A DNA stretch of 64,000 bases from Glandiceps talaboti (taxonomy: Eukaryota; Hemichordata; Enteropneusta; Spengelidae). The translations under genes and the position numbers were made by a program. Under the pieces are notes generated by a model. The model did no database searches, was not told where the DNA came from, and saw nothing but the letters and a program-made list of their open reading frames with translations. The stretch is from positions 5,883,501 to 5,947,500 of the forward strand of contig NC_135556.1 of the NCBI RefSeq assembly GCF_964340395.1. Reading direction: 5' to 3'. Positions 63,311 to 64,000 of this stretch are shown here, in pieces (positions within the stretch are counted from its first letter, which is position 1; every line of letters begins with the position of its first letter).

Positions 63311-64000
63311 TTGTACTTATCAAACAGAAAAGCTGCACGTTATTATGAAACTCATTGTACAAGACATCTCAAACTTTACCAAAGCTAGGATCATGAAGAC
63401 AAAAAAAATATATTTGACGTATCCCAAACCCGAGTGAAGGGAGCATGCGTTAGACAGAGAATGACACACATTAACAGTTTGTCATTGGTTTTCGGCTCGG
63501 AAGCTGGTTATCAAGCTGTATCACATGATAGATTCATTGATAGATTTTAGTGATTTTAATCTGGGATAAGGCTTATAAGAGGATACTTAAAACGGCATTT
63601 TTTGATATTTTTAATGATTTAAAATAAATTTACGTGAGAATTGCCCTCACTTCAATGTGACTTTTCTGATTAAGAAGTTCAATACTTTATGTCATTATTC
63701 CTGACATTTTAATCATTTTAGTGTATCGATTCTGATGTCCAGTTTTTCGTAAAAAAAGTGTCAAGTGTTGTTCGTCTTGTTACCTGTTCTTATTTTACGA
63801 ATTTTTTGTTGCTTCCACGAGCTTCCATGTATTTATTTATCTTGCCACCAGAATATCTTTGTCTCTTCATTTACATTTACATTTAGGTTGTATTTTTTGT
63901 TGTTAAACCCGTACCCGCCCAAATTTGTCTTAATTATTTGTATGTCTGGTCCATGGACTTTGATTAGTTTCTAGAGAACTATTTCCATGGCCCTCACCAG
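63311..64000. other. No gene seen at the right edge
   Basis: AT-rich sequence without recognised domain or repeat. Confidence 0.4.

Overview
The window is nuclear DNA from an animal with long introns, AT-rich and packed with repeats. The evidence is multi-exon genes with GT-AG introns, a tRNA-derived SINE, LINEs, a Penelope-like element with hammerhead ribozymes, many inverted-repeat elements and long microsatellites. The proteins fit a marine invertebrate (hemichordate, lancelet or a lophotrochozoan such as a brachiopod, annelid or mollusc); I cannot decide between these from sequence alone.

Three real genes are visible. (1) RFC3, the replication factor C clamp-loader subunit, on the minus strand: its first two coding exons (1412-1498 and 262-399) are in view and the rest lies off the left edge. 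(2) PTGR2 (prostaglandin reductase 2), minus strand, complete in seven coding exons from 27304 down to 12526, 354 residues. (3) A PLP-dependent class I/II aminotransferase, plus strand, complete in nine coding exons from 38433 to 49144, 430 residues. All exon junctions of genes 2 and 3 keep frame, which suggests the base-level assembly is good. The other coding matches are damaged: a Methuselah/adhesion-type GPCR with frameshifts (52145-53837, minus) and several retroelements. An isolated exon (22924-23237, plus) resembles the segment just before the zinc-binding ballast domain of P2X7-like proteins and lies between long inverted repeats inside a PTGR2 intron.

Layout: 1-1.7 kb RFC3 5' end and promoter; 1.7-12.4 kb intergenic with a SINE, a near-perfect foldback, MITE-like elements and a LINE 3' end; 12.5-27.3 kb PTGR2 with repeat-filled introns; 28.1-30.6 kb microsatellite plus a Penelope-like element arranged as an inverted repeat with 822-bp arms; 30.6-38.4 kb intergenic with LINE fragments and small elements; 38.4-49.1 kb aminotransferase; 50.0-51.1 kb two foldback elements; 52.1-53.8 kb GPCR pseudogene; 58.4-62.9 kb an almost complete L1/Tx1-type LINE on the minus strand.

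The best material for follow-up is in the mobile fraction: two kinds of hammerhead ribozyme, a 155-167 bp MITE with 9-bp target duplications at all four copies, a composite family that always carries a TCTG microsatellite, and a short hairpin based on CTCAGACCACTA scattered over the window. The three host genes have unrelated housekeeping or metabolic roles, and nothing suggests they act together.
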